The notes: generated from the letters alone by a model not told the origin. Counted from the first letter of the stretch, positions 35,485-45,101 are shown. The stretch: 64,000 nucleotides of DNA from Pseudomonadota bacterium (GCA_020027645.1 JAHKKM010000006.1:1-64000), one strand, 5' to 3'. Numbers and translations are program-made.

Positions 35485-36334
35485 CCTTATCAGTGCCAGC
35501 CATGTTTCAAAATCTTTCGGTCGTTTGCGCGCTGTCGACGACGTCAGTTTCGAGATCGAGAAAGGACGCATTACGGGCCTTATCGGGCCGAATGGGGCCG
35601 GCAAGACCACGCTTTTGAAAGCCGTACTTGGCCTCACAGACTGTGAAGGAAGTCTTTCCGTGCTTGGATTGGATCCGTTCAGGCAGCGAAAGGAACTCAT
35701 GCAGAACATCTGTTTCATTGCGGATGTTGCAGTTCTGCCCCGGTGGATCCGTGTTTCGCAGCTGATCGATTTTGTTGAATCGATACATCCGCGTTTCTCG
35801 CGCAATAAGGCAGACGAGCTGCTCGCGAAAACCAAGGTGCGCCGTGATGCAAGAGTCAGGGAATTATCGAAGGGCATGGTCACCCAGCTGCACCTGTCCA
35901 TTATTACAGCGATAGATGCCAAGTTACTGGTATTGGACGAACCGACAATCGGCCTTGACATCATTTTCAGAAAAGAGTTCTACAGCAACATTCTCAACGA
36001 CTACTTTGACCAGGAACGCACCATACTCATAACGACACACCAGGTCGAAGAGATCGAGAACCTGCTCACAGATGTCATGTTCATCAACAATGGTCGCCTG
36101 ATATTGAATGCAAGCATGGACCAATTGCCGGACCGATTTGTCGAGCTTATGGCTTCCGGCGAGAATGCCGATCGCGCCAGGCGCCTGAATCCTATTTTCG
36201 AACGAGACATGTTCGGCAAAAAGATCATGACCTTTGAAGGCATCGCCCGCGAGCAGCTTAAAGGCTTTGGTGATGTCAGGACGCCGGCGATTGCCGACCT
36301 GTTCGTTGCAAAAGTCAAAGGGGCGACAACATGA
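35477..36334 (+). CDS. ABC transporter ATP-binding protein
   Basis: 285 residues. Walker A GPNGAGKTT near residue 38, Walker B LLVLDEPTIGLD and the H-loop TTHQVEE. The signature reads ELSKGMVTQLHLS in place of the usual LSGGQ, a common variation in YtrB/BcrA-type exporters. The ATG at 35477 lies inside the end of the regulator gene, with AGCAGGA before it. Confidence 0.92.
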   Translation: MTSLISASHVSKSFGRLRAVDDVSFEIEKGRITGLIGPNGAGKTTLLKAVLGLTDCEGSLSVLGLDPFRQRKELMQNICFIADVAVLPRWIRVSQLIDFVESIHPRFSRNKADELLAKTKVRRDARVRELSKGMVTQLHLSIITAIDAKLLVLDEPTIGLDIIFRKEFYSNILNDYFDQERTILITTHQVEEIENLLTDVMFINNGRLILNASMDQLPDRFVELMASGENADRARRLNPIFERDMFGKKIMTFEGIAREQLKGFGDVRTPAIADLFVAKVKGATT

Positions 36335-37254
36335 TTTCAACTCAGGTAGCACTTTTGAAGCGCGAGATCTGGGAGCACCGTGCAATTTATGTGACGCCAC
36401 TGGTCATCGCGCTGATAATTTCGATGATGTCGATAACAGGCCATGTTGCGGTTTCGGCATTCGACCAGGCAGTAGACATCGCGATCCTCGGCGCCTCCAA
36501 CCTTGGCGAGGCGCAACGAGCCTCCGCTATCACGGTCTTGATGGTCAGTATTTCCGTGCTGTTCATACTGGCAATGTGGGTGTTGACGATCTTTTACACA
36601 CTGGATTCGCTGTATGCCGAGCGCAAAGACAAAAGCATCCTGTTCTGGCGTTCCGTGCCAATCACTGACGCAGAGACTGTGGTGTCCAAGCTGGTGACAG
36701 CAATGGTCGTCATTCCGCTGATTACCTTTGTCGTCATTGCTGTCACACATATTTTTGTACTGACCATCACGAGTATCTGGGTGAGTTTCCAGGGGGCAAA
36801 CGCCGGCTACCTGATCTGGCAAGCAGCACCGCTGCTGGACAACTGGATAGCAACGCTTATGTTCCTGCTGGCCATACCACTGTGGCTGGCACCGTTTGTC
36901 GGCTGGTTCCTGCTTGTTTCGGCCTACACAAAGCGCTCACCGTTGCTCGTGGCCTTTCTGCCGATCATTCTTCTGCCCATGCTCGAACGGACCCTTGTTG
37001 GTACCCGCTTTTTTACCGATGCGATTTTTGTTCGCAGTGGCAAGATGCCGTTTTTCCACGGCATCGATACCATGGGTCTGTGGTCGGAAGACAAGGAGGC
37101 TCTGCACGACGCCGTCCGTTCCGGAATCAGCTTCCTGTCCATGGTCGATCTCAGTGGTTTTCTTGCAAGTCCTGGACTTTGGCTCGGTCTGGTCGTATGC
37201 GGACTGTTTGTTACTGCAGCGACCTACGTGCGGCGCTATCGAGACGAAAGCTGA
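36331..37254 (+). CDS. ABC-2 type permease
   Basis: 307 residues with about six membrane helices, starting in ATGA overlap with the ATPase. A long soluble section between helices 3 and 5 and a late periplasmic stretch (HGIDTMGLWSEDKEAL) precede the last helix. No substrate can be named; together with the GntR regulator and the ATPase it resembles YtrGABCD- or BceAB-like detoxification exporters. Confidence 0.88.
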   Translation: MISTQVALLKREIWEHRAIYVTPLVIALIISMMSITGHVAVSAFDQAVDIAILGASNLGEAQRASAITVLMVSISVLFILAMWVLTIFYTLDSLYAERKDKSILFWRSVPITDAETVVSKLVTAMVVIPLITFVVIAVTHIFVLTITSIWVSFQGANAGYLIWQAAPLLDNWIATLMFLLAIPLWLAPFVGWFLLVSAYTKRSPLLVAFLPIILLPMLERTLVGTRFFTDAIFVRSGKMPFFHGIDTMGLWSEDKEALHDAVRSGISFLSMVDLSGFLASPGLWLGLVVCGLFVTAATYVRRYRDES

Positions 37255-37275
37255 TAGAGCTTTCAGCCTGCTCCA

Positions 37276-38289
37276 TCAGGAATGGTCGAGCTTGTGCTTG
37301 CGGATTTTGCCGCGCAGCTGGTGATACGTAAGGCCAAGAAGATCAGCGGCAACGCGCTGATTGAAGCGGGCCTTTTCCAACCCCGCCAACAGTAGTTCCT
37401 TTTCGGTTTCCTGCATCCTCGCATCGAAGTTCATGGGCAGCACGGTCTTGCGCACACGCTGTTCCGATGGCAGCTCGGCAGTCGTTCGGATTTGTTCCTT
37501 GCGCAGCCGGAACGGCGAGTCGAACGGGTCAAAGGCAATGTTGTCTATCTGCAGTTCCTGATTCGCCTGTCGATGCACGGATCTTTCGACTGCGTTCTTC
37601 AATTCGCGCACATTGCCTGGCCAATCGCGCCGCAACAGTGACGAAGATGCTTTCGCTGTAAAACCGGCGAAGTATTCCTGCTTCATCTCGCTCGCCATGT
37701 TTATTGCAAACGCGTAGGCCAGAGGCAGAATGTCTTCCAGCCTGTCCCGCAGCGGCGGTACTGTGATCACGTCGAAGGCCAGCCGGTCGAGCAGGTCCTC
37801 GCGGAACTGGCCCTGCGCGACGAGTTCCCGCAAATCTGCATTGGTCGAACCGACAGTTCGCACGTCAACGAGAACGGTATCGCTGCCGCCGACGCGTTGC
37901 AGTTCTCCGTACTCGATAACACGCAATATCTTTTCCTGCATGCGCAATGAGATCGTTGCGAGTTCGTCGAGCACAAGGGTGCCACCGTCGGCTCGCTCGA
38001 AGTGACCGATATGGCTTTTGGATGCCCCGGTAAATGCACCTGCTTCGTGACCGAAAAGCTCCGATTCGAGGATCGACTCGGTAAGGGCAGCGCAGTTGAC
38101 CTTGATCAGTGGCCGCTCCCAGCGCGGTGACAGAAAATGCAGTCGAGCCGCAATGAGTTCCTTGCCGGTCCCTCTTTCGCCCACCACCAATACCGGCTTG
38201 CTGAGAGTTGCGGCCCGCGAGACGTGTTCCAGCATCGCGAGGAATGCCGGGGCTTCGCCAATAATGGTCTGACTGGGTCTTTCGGGCAT
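37276..38289 (-). CDS. pspF: Phage shock operon activator
   Basis: Sigma-54-dependent activator without a receiver domain, 337 residues. GERGTGKEL Walker A at about 38, the sigma-54 contact loop GAFTGAS near 86 (seen after ELFGHEA), Walker B GGTLVLDELA and a C-terminal Fis-type helix-turn-helix (NQRVAADLLGLTYHQLRGKI). Diverges from pspA across 188 bases. PspA would hold it inactive until membrane stress. Confidence 0.94.
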   Translation of the reverse strand: MPERPSQTIIGEAPAFLAMLEHVSRAATLSKPVLVVGERGTGKELIAARLHFLSPRWERPLIKVNCAALTESILESELFGHEAGAFTGASKSHIGHFERADGGTLVLDELATISLRMQEKILRVIEYGELQRVGGSDTVLVDVRTVGSTNADLRELVAQGQFREDLLDRLAFDVITVPPLRDRLEDILPLAYAFAINMASEMKQEYFAGFTAKASSSLLRRDWPGNVRELKNAVERSVHRQANQELQIDNIAFDPFDSPFRLRKEQIRTTAELPSEQRVRKTVLPMNFDARMQETEKELLLAGLEKARFNQRVAADLLGLTYHQLRGKIRKHKLDHS

Positions 38290-38423
38290 GCGTGGCAGAA
38301 ACCGCTAAATACGAGTGCTAATTACCATTTACTAGCGTAAATAGCCAGATCGAGTGCCTGGACGAATCAGCGGTTGCTCGAAAAAAGGTTTATAAAACAA
38401 AATCATATGCGCACTGCTCGCAG

Positions 38424-38440
38424 TTGGCACGGTTACTGCA
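38424..38440 (+). promoter_or_regulatory. Sigma-54 promoter of pspA
   Basis: TTGGCACGGTTACTGCA fits TTGGCACG-N4-TTGCA with one change in the -12 box. It is 38 bases before the pspA start, as in enterobacterial psp operons. Confidence 0.85.
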
Positions 38441-38477
38441 CATAAGACAGTGAACTTAAACTGACGAGGACCAAGCC

Positions 38478-39158
38478 ATGGGAATATTCACGAGATTCAG
38501 CGATATCGTGAACTCGAATATCAACGCCATTCTGGACAAGGCCGAAGACCCCGAGAAAATCGTGCGGCTGATGATTCAGGAGATGGAAGACACATTGGTC
38601 GAGGTGCGTTCCGCCGCTGCCAGGTCCATAGCCGACAAAAAAGATCTTAATCGCCGACTGGAGACCATGGAGCGCGAACAGTCGGACTGGGAATCCAAGG
38701 CGGAGCTGGCATTGCGCAAGGGTCGAGAAGACCTTGCAAAGGCCGCCCTGGTGGAAAAATCCAGGGTGACAGCTGCCGCAGAAGCCATCAAGTCGGACTA
38801 CCTTGCCATCGATGACGGCCTGGCCAAGCTGAACGACGATATCGCACGCTTGGAAAGCAAGCTCCAGGATGCCAAGGCGCGGCAAAAGTCACTTTTGGCG
38901 CGCCATAAGACGGCAACCAGCCGTCTCGCTGTCCGGAAAAAGATCCATGACTATCAGATCGAAGACGCCATGGTCCGATTCGAGCAGTACACCCGTCGTA
39001 TCGACGATGTCGAAGGACGCATCGAGGCGTACGATCTTGGTTTGCCAAAGGACCTCAATCATGAATTTGCAAGCCTGGAGGCAGAGGAATCCGTCGCCAG
39101 GGAACTTCGCGATTTGAAGGTGCGTGTTGCTGCGAAACAGACCACTGACGCGAACTGA
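38478..39158 (+). CDS. pspA: Phage shock protein A (ESCRT-III/IM30 family)
   Basis: 226 residues, almost all coiled coil after the amphipathic first helix (GIFTRFSDIVNSNINAIL). EDPEKIVRLMIQEMED is the family signature. It binds and repairs the inner membrane and inhibits PspF. First gene of the sigma-54 operon, two bases before pspB. Confidence 0.95.
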   Translation: MGIFTRFSDIVNSNINAILDKAEDPEKIVRLMIQEMEDTLVEVRSAAARSIADKKDLNRRLETMEREQSDWESKAELALRKGREDLAKAALVEKSRVTAAAEAIKSDYLAIDDGLAKLNDDIARLESKLQDAKARQKSLLARHKTATSRLAVRKKIHDYQIEDAMVRFEQYTRRIDDVEGRIEAYDLGLPKDLNHEFASLEAEESVARELRDLKVRVAAKQTTDAN

Positions 39159-39160
39159 GA

Positions 39161-39400
39161 ATGGACATGGCATTGGGTGAACTGATTACAATTGCGATCA
39201 TTGTATTCATCGCAATACCGGCTCCATTGTTTATTGTTTTGCACTTCATAACAAAGTGGAAGCAGGCACGAGAAATTTCGGGTGGCGATGAAGGGATGCT
39301 GGAAGAGCTCTGGAACTTGTCACAGAGAATGGAAGAAAGACTGGAATCGCTTGAAACGATACTTGACAGCGAATTGCCGGAGTGGAGGAAAAAACCATGA
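39161..39400 (+). CDS. pspB: Phage shock protein B
   Basis: 79 residues. One N-terminal membrane helix (ITIAIIVFIAIPAPLFIVLHF), then a cytosolic coiled coil ending in LESILD-like LETILDSELPEWRK. Works with PspC to relay membrane stress to PspA. Overlaps pspC in ATGA. Confidence 0.92.
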   Translation: MDMALGELITIAIIVFIAIPAPLFIVLHFITKWKQAREISGGDEGMLEELWNLSQRMEERLESLETILDSELPEWRKKP

Positions 39401-39693
39401 GCAGAACAACCTGGAGTCCTGAGTACGGGCGATTGCGGGGCCTGTACCGAGACAGGGAGAACGGCTGGATTTTCGGCGTTTGCGCCGGATTTGCCGATTT
39501 TGCCAATTTCCGGGTCGGCACGGTTCGCATAATCGCGATCATTTGCCTGTTTGTTTTCTTCTGGCCAACCGTGCTGACATATCTCGGGGCAACCCTGTTG
39601 TTCCGCGAGAAACCCCTTATCTACTCAGGTGCGCAGGCCGAATACGAATTCTGGCGACGTCGCAATTGCGATCGGAACTGGGGCCGCTCATGA
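39397..39693 (+). CDS. pspC: Phage shock protein C
   Basis: 98 residues. PspC domain with the typical GWIFGVCAGFADFANF entry and one or two membrane helices (RIIAIICLFVFFWPTVLTYLGATLLF). A short C-terminal tail is rich in Arg/Trp. Inner-membrane sensor acting with PspB. The end overlaps a second PspC-type gene in ATGA. Confidence 0.9.
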   Translation: MSRTTWSPEYGRLRGLYRDRENGWIFGVCAGFADFANFRVGTVRIIAIICLFVFFWPTVLTYLGATLLFREKPLIYSGAQAEYEFWRRRNCDRNWGRS

Positions 39694-40076
39694 GCTACCG
39701 GGAAACATTTCCTCAGCGTCGATTTTACCGTCGCAAGGACAATGCGATGATTGCTGGCGTATGTTCAGGATTAGCTGACTATTTTGGATTCAATCTGAAG
39801 GCAACGAGATTCCTCGCGGTCATTTCATTGCTGATGGCCATGCCGATTACATTGCTTGCATACTTTGGTGCCGTATTTCTGATTCCCGCTGGACCGGATG
39901 TCCGCCGCGGCACCGGGGTCGACGAGGGATTTCGCAAAGCCGTTCGTGCATCGCCGGCGCAAACACTTGCGGATGTCCGAAGGCGATTTCAGTCGCTCGA
40001 TCGACGACTCGCAAGGCTCGAAAGGTATGTAACGTCGCCCCGATTCAATCTTGATCAGGAGTTCAGGAAGCTTTGA
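39690..40076 (+). CDS. Second PspC-domain protein
   Basis: 128 residues from ATG 39690. A PspC domain (NAMIAGVCSGLADYFGF, LLMAMPITLLAYFGAVFLIP) is followed by a soluble helical tail with RRRFQSLDRRLARLERYV, which can form a coiled coil as in E. coli PspC. Of the two PspC-type proteins this one is closer in layout to the enterobacterial PspC, so the pair probably divides the membrane and leucine-zipper roles. Confidence 0.85.
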   Translation: MSYRETFPQRRFYRRKDNAMIAGVCSGLADYFGFNLKATRFLAVISLLMAMPITLLAYFGAVFLIPAGPDVRRGTGVDEGFRKAVRASPAQTLADVRRRFQSLDRRLARLERYVTSPRFNLDQEFRKL

Positions 40077-40105
40077 GCTCTGGTGAATGGAAAAAGGAAT
40101 AAGCA

Positions 40106-40327
40106 ATGTCTGGCGGTCAGGTGTTCGTACTGTGGATCATTATAATCGTCATGTTTTCCTGGGTCGTGCGAGCCTACATCAGGCAACGCAAACCGAAAGC
40201 ACCCGCGGATTCGGACCTGGACGATGCCATGGCGAAGATCGAACAGCTCGAAGAGCGTATTCGAGTGCTGGAGCGAATCATTACTGAGAATCAGTACGAC
40301 CTGAAACGGGAAATTGATTCCCTGTAG
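40106..40327 (+). CDS. Small membrane protein with coiled coil, PspB-like
   Basis: 73 residues. One membrane helix (FVLWIIIIVMFSWVVRAYI), then an acidic linker and a coiled coil (IEQLEERIRVLERIITE). The plan is that of PspB, though the sequences differ. It lies 29 bases after the second pspC gene and so closes the phage shock operon. No function is established. Confidence 0.7.
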   Translation: MSGGQVFVLWIIIIVMFSWVVRAYIRQRKPKAPADSDLDDAMAKIEQLEERIRVLERIITENQYDLKREIDSL

Positions 40328-40409
40328 TCAGCTGACACGTACCTCGATTGCATGCAGCGTTCGCTGCCTGTAGCAGACCCACGCCAGGAGTCGTGCCGGC
40401 ACGGCGATA

Positions 40410-40772
40410 TCAGGAGTTGTCTCTGGCCTTGTAAGCCTGCACTTCAGCGTTGAAGTCGGCCGCCATTCTCTCCATCTCCTCCACCGCAGCGTTGTATTTC
40501 TTGTCCAGCATCTCGGTGCGTTGCTGCTCAGCTTCAGGCGTCAATTCTTCCATCGATGCGACCGCGGTCTTTTCCGCGTCAACGATGCAGGCGAGATAAG
40601 CTTCCATATCAGCAACGTATTTCTTGACCGCACTCTGGCTGGCAATCATCTCTTCCTTCGTTGCCTTTGAGCCATCGGCGATCGAAACTTTGGCGGGATA
40701 GTCACATGCAAGTCCGGCATGAGCTGCGAAAAAAAACGCAATGGCTGAAATAGCACTTGTAAGTTTAGTCAT
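40410..40772 (-). CDS. Secreted small helical protein, unknown
   Basis: 120 residues. A signal peptide of about 22 residues (AISAIAFFFAAHAGLA) is followed by an acidic, lysine-rich helical body (DMEAYLACIVDAEKTA, EAEQQRTEMLDKKYNAAVEEMERM) with two cysteines that could pair in the periplasm. I do not recognise a family. It converges on the phage shock operon and has its own promoter region at 40773-40954. Confidence 0.65.
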   Translation of the reverse strand: MTKLTSAISAIAFFFAAHAGLACDYPAKVSIADGSKATKEEMIASQSAVKKYVADMEAYLACIVDAEKTAVASMEELTPEAEQQRTEMLDKKYNAAVEEMERMAADFNAEVQAYKARDNS

Positions 40773-40954
40773 TGGCCTGTCTTATGTTGAAAGGATTGCG
40801 ATTGCTGACATCGACAATCTGATTGGTGGAGTGAGCGTCGACTGGTATTAAATCATGCGCAAATCCGGCTGTGAAGCTCAGCCTGATCATTTATTGAAAT
40901 CAACAGGTTAGCAGTAAAATCGCGTGCGGATACGCAGAATGCGCATGGAGCGGA

Positions 40955-43399
40955 TCAGGCAAACAGCGCACGATGCCTGTCCGTACCCTCAGCTTGGGCC
41001 AGCAACAGCTCCAGGTAACTGTCGGCGCTCATCGGGTCGCCAAAAAGCAGTCCCTGAACATAGGTGCACTGCAGAGTTTGCAGAAAATTCAACTGCTCTT
41101 CGGTTTCCACGCCCTCTGCGACCACATCCATATTCAGGCTTCGTCCCATATGTATGATCGTCCCGACTATGGTTGCATCGTCAGAATCGACGGCAATGTT
41201 TTTTACAAAGGACTGGTCAATCTTCAATGTATTTATTGGAAACTGCTGCAGCGCGCTAAGCGATGAATAGCCAGTTCCGAAGTCGTCGATCGCCATGTGC
41301 AATCCGAGCGCATAGAGTTCATCCAGCAACTTGATTGTCCGTACGGGATCTTCCATCAAGGTGGTTTCGGTAATTTCGAGTTCGAGTGAGGTCGGTGACA
41401 CCTGATGACCGCGCAGTATCGAGCTGATGCGATTGATGAAATTGGGTTGTCGCAATTGCTTGAGCGACAGATTGACAGACACCCTGCCTGGCGATACGGA
41501 CTGGCTCCAGTATTTGAAATCCTCGCAAACGCGATCCAGCACCCACTCGCCAATCTCGATGATCAAATTGGTTTCCTCGGCGATCGGTATGAAGTCCGAT
41601 GGCAGGATGATGCCGCGCTCCGGTAATTCCCATCGAACCAGCGCTTCGGCACCGATGACCTGACCCGTTTCCAGATTGTACTTTGGCTGGTAATGAACCA
41701 GCAGTTCATTGCGTTCAAAGGCACGCTTGAGCTTGCTCTTGGTCATAAGGCGCTCGACCGCCGCTTCATTCATCTCCGGAGCGTAATATGAGTGGACATT
41801 GCCCCCATTCTTTTTGGCATGGTAAAGCGCCGCATCAGCATTGCGTATGAGGTCGATTACATTGCGGGCATCGATCGGAAAAAGCGCGATTCCCATGCTC
41901 GCGGTCATGAACACCTCATGGCCCTGGACAAAAAACGGATCGGCCAGGCGGTCGAGGAGGGTTCGGGCCAGCTTGTCGAGGCTGTTGCGCAGGTCCGAAT
42001 CGGACTCCAAACGGTCGACGATTACGGCAAACTCATCGCCAGCGAGACGACCGATTATGGAATCCGGAGGAAGCACTTTGGTAAGGCGTGTTGCAACAGT
42101 TTCGAGGGTTGCATCGCCAGCCAGATGACCAAACGTGTCATTGATTTCCTTGAAGCGATCGATGTCGATATACAGAAGGCCTAATGACTTTTTTGACCGT
42201 CCCGCACGAGCGATAGCCCGCTGCAACAGATGGTGGAATTGCATGCGGTTCGGCACTTTCGTAAGCGCATCGATACGAGCGAGATACCTGATTCGTTGCT
42301 CTGCCTTTCGTCGCTCGGTGATATTCTGGGCAGCATAGATTCGATCACTGGCAGTCTCGTTGCTCCCGTGTATTGCAGCGCTGGTGTAGGAGACCGGAAC
42401 CGAGTCTCCGGACTTGGTGATGAAATAAGCTTCGCGCGGTGCATTCGAATGCACTTCCGATTGCAGTCGCCCAGTTCTTTTCTTGTCCACAACCAGGTCG
42501 ATGTTCTGGCCAATCAGATCCTCTTCGGTATAGCCAAGCAAATCGAGTGTTGCTTTGTTAACTCTGCTTATGATGTCGTCAGGCGACGTGATGATTATCG
42601 CTTCATTCATGTTTGCCAGAACATTGTCGATATAGTTTCGCGATATCGTTGTCTGCTGCAGTTTGTCTCGCATCGCATTGAAGACACGTGCAAGTTCACC
42701 AAGCGCATCGTCCTCGGTTATCGGAACAGGCTCTCCAAAGTCCGATTCGCTGAGCTTCCTTATTTGCGTCTGAAGCTGGCCGATCCGCCGGTTCTGCCTG
42801 CGTACAAGCAGCCAGATCGTGATTGCGCAGAAAGCAAGAATCGCCGCAATACTCGCAGCAACCCATGAGAAACCCAGCTGACTCTGGCGTTGCTCGGTGG
42901 TCACAAGCTCTGCGCGGTACTCATCCAGGCTGTCTCGAAGATCGCGCAGTTCAAATGCAGCAATCAGCCTGCCAGCCGGTACTCCCGAACGCGTGACCGG
43001 TTGAACGAGATAAAGCTTCGAATCCGTCCAGGTGACCGGGCTGGCGTCGAGTTGGTCAGGGATAACGCCAACCTGCGTTGGCGGACCTTCCAGCGGCTCG
43101 AAGCGCAGCGCAACCAGTCCGTCATTCGTCGACAGGGCATTGGTCAGCAGGGAGTTTACGGTGGGACTGCCGGAGTCACCTTCGGTCGCCAGTTCGGCAG
43201 CAAGCTGGTCGACTGACTGGCCTGCATCAAGTTGAAATGCCGCCAGCACGCTGCTCTCATGCTGCTCCACACCGGAATTGATGATGCTGCTTGCCAGGCC
43301 ACGGTACTGCACATAAAAAACAGTCGACAGCGATGCAATAACCACTATGGCGACAGCCGCGGCTAGGATCAGGTGTCTGGGCGAAATTCTGCGAGCCAT
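40955..43399 (-). CDS. Membrane GGDEF/EAL protein with HAMP and PAS
   Basis: 814 residues. Helix 1 at about 11-32, a periplasmic sensor of about 145, helix 2 near 180-200, HAMP to about 250, PAS from about 255, GGDEF from about 375 and EAL from about 550. The cyclase motif reads AGDEF and may still work. The EAL domain keeps EALVRW, NLS, ETTLMED and DDFGTGYSSL, so phosphodiesterase activity on cyclic di-GMP is likely. Environmental signals would be sensed in the periplasm. A free-standing gene. Confidence 0.92.
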   Translation of the reverse strand: MARRISPRHLILAAAVAIVVIASLSTVFYVQYRGLASSIINSGVEQHESSVLAAFQLDAGQSVDQLAAELATEGDSGSPTVNSLLTNALSTNDGLVALRFEPLEGPPTQVGVIPDQLDASPVTWTDSKLYLVQPVTRSGVPAGRLIAAFELRDLRDSLDEYRAELVTTEQRQSQLGFSWVAASIAAILAFCAITIWLLVRRQNRRIGQLQTQIRKLSESDFGEPVPITEDDALGELARVFNAMRDKLQQTTISRNYIDNVLANMNEAIIITSPDDIISRVNKATLDLLGYTEEDLIGQNIDLVVDKKRTGRLQSEVHSNAPREAYFITKSGDSVPVSYTSAAIHGSNETASDRIYAAQNITERRKAEQRIRYLARIDALTKVPNRMQFHHLLQRAIARAGRSKKSLGLLYIDIDRFKEINDTFGHLAGDATLETVATRLTKVLPPDSIIGRLAGDEFAVIVDRLESDSDLRNSLDKLARTLLDRLADPFFVQGHEVFMTASMGIALFPIDARNVIDLIRNADAALYHAKKNGGNVHSYYAPEMNEAAVERLMTKSKLKRAFERNELLVHYQPKYNLETGQVIGAEALVRWELPERGIILPSDFIPIAEETNLIIEIGEWVLDRVCEDFKYWSQSVSPGRVSVNLSLKQLRQPNFINRISSILRGHQVSPTSLELEITETTLMEDPVRTIKLLDELYALGLHMAIDDFGTGYSSLSALQQFPINTLKIDQSFVKNIAVDSDDATIVGTIIHMGRSLNMDVVAEGVETEEQLNFLQTLQCTYVQGLLFGDPMSADSYLELLLAQAEGTDRHRALFA

Positions 43400-43752
43400 T
43401 TATTATTAAGACTCTGATTGGCATGGGAAATTGCATGCCCACCAGCAGCTTTTTTTCTCCGCTCATATGCCGCCAAAGCGAGGCGTGCAAACATGGATCG
43501 TGGCTTTCGCGGGCGGCAGGACCGTGAGTAAAGTTTAGCACTGTGTCTAATTCTCATCGCAGCCAATTTGTGCCCAGTCCTGCAGGAAATGGCCCGGCCC
43601 AGCTGAAGGGACAGGATATGTCTGGTTAAACATGCGCTTACCGACGGGCCGACAGGTTTCTTCTGCACTTGCCTGGCGCCGGAATCACCGTGACATAATG
43701 GTTCACGAGCGGGGAATTCACGTCCCGGCCTGGATCCAGCGAGGAATCCGCA
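43400..43752. other. Intergenic region with no recognised feature
   Basis: 353 bases between two divergent genes, the cyclic di-GMP enzyme and the receiver protein. It should hold both promoters, but I see no convincing -35/-10 pair, repeat or hairpin. The only clear signal is GAGGAA just before the TTG start at 43753. Confidence 0.5.
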
Positions 43753-45093
43753 TTGCGAAAGACAGCCCTGATTGTCGATGACTCGAAGTCCGCCAGGGTG
43801 GTGCTCAAGCGCCTGCTGGAATCGCACGACCTCGACGTCGATACCGCGGAGTCAGCCGAGGCTGCGCTCGAATACCTGATCGATCACCGTCCGGACGTCG
43901 TCTTCATGGATCACATGATGCCGGGAATGGACGGCTTCCAGGCGGTAACTGCCATCAAGAGCAACCCCGATACGGCGACCATCCCGATCATGATGTACAC
44001 CTCGCAGGAAGGAGAGCTTTACGTCGGCCAGGCTCGCGCGCTCGGGGCCATCGGTGTATTGCCGAAACAGGTGGAACCGGTAGAGGTATCCAAAGTGTTG
44101 CGCTCACTGCGTGTGATCGGTGATGAAGCAGAACGTCGAAAATCCGCGGGCAGAACGCAAGCCGACCTCACAAATGATGAGTATCCCGGTATCGACAAGC
44201 TGGACAAGGAGCTCAGGGTCCTGATCCAGGATCTGTTCGACCAGCAGCGTGCGGTATTGCGCCGGGACATGCTGGACAGCTACGAGACGATTGCGGCAAG
44301 GGTTGCCGAAGAAATTCGTGCGCCGGTGGATACACCCGAAGAGATAGCCGAAATTGACGAGGCTGCAGGCCCCGACATACCGGCAAGGCTGAAAATCGCC
44401 ATCGTATTGCTATCCGTATTGGTCATCACTTTCGCGTGGCTGTATTGGCTGCGCGTGCAAAGCTCGCAGGAAATTCAACTGGAGAACTCCTTGTTGCGAA
44501 ATGAAATCGAGCACGGGAGTACAGACTTCGCCGAGAACGCGTCAGCGATACAGAATCGAATCGATGAATTCCAGGAGTCTCTCGGAACGGCCTATTCGGT
44601 AGCTCTCTCATCTATCGAATGGGGTGCCAACCAGGCAGCACGCTATGAATTTGATGAACTGCCGCTCGGTGATCGCAGGCGGCGAGTGTTTGCAGAAATG
44701 TCCGATCGCCTGTTGGAAATCGGATTCTCCGGTGTAGTGCGGGTCGAGTCGCACGTTGCGGACTTCTGCATGATTGCTGCGGGCCCTGCCAGCTACATCC
44801 TGCCGCCACCGGATATGGACGCCGGTGCTTGTGATGCCATCGGTTTCGGTGATGAAGAATCCGTCGACCTCGGGTTGCGGCAGTCCGTGGGATTTGCGAA
44901 TTTTGTCAATGTATCCGGCGCACAGACACAGGGCAGAATTCGTTTCGAGATTGTGTCACTGGGCAACTCGGATCCGGTGGTACCGTATCCAAATTCATTC
45001 ACGGGGCTGAGCGCCGGAGACTGGAACGAGATCTCTGAGGCTAATAATCGCGTTCTGGTGTCGGTTCAGCCGGATTCGCGGCCGCCACCCTGA
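43753..45093 (+). CDS. Receiver-domain protein with membrane anchor and periplasmic domain
   Basis: 446 residues from a TTG start with GAGGAA. Residues 1-120 form a receiver: acids VDDS at 9-10, phospho-acceptor Asp53 in VVFMDHMMPGMDG and Lys near 103 (LPKQ). A helical linker leads to one membrane helix at about 214-234 (IAIVLLSVLVITFAWLYWL), then a coiled coil and an unidentified domain of about 180 residues beyond the membrane. No DNA-binding or enzymatic output is seen. The far domain has a helix-strand pattern that might be OmpA-like, but I am not sure. Confidence 0.8.
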   Translation: MRKTALIVDDSKSARVVLKRLLESHDLDVDTAESAEAALEYLIDHRPDVVFMDHMMPGMDGFQAVTAIKSNPDTATIPIMMYTSQEGELYVGQARALGAIGVLPKQVEPVEVSKVLRSLRVIGDEAERRKSAGRTQADLTNDEYPGIDKLDKELRVLIQDLFDQQRAVLRRDMLDSYETIAARVAEEIRAPVDTPEEIAEIDEAAGPDIPARLKIAIVLLSVLVITFAWLYWLRVQSSQEIQLENSLLRNEIEHGSTDFAENASAIQNRIDEFQESLGTAYSVALSSIEWGANQAARYEFDELPLGDRRRRVFAEMSDRLLEIGFSGVVRVESHVADFCMIAAGPASYILPPPDMDAGACDAIGFGDEESVDLGLRQSVGFANFVNVSGAQTQGRIRFEIVSLGNSDPVVPYPNSFTGLSAGDWNEISEANNRVLVSVQPDSRPPP

Positions 45094-45101
45094 TCGGCGG
45101 G

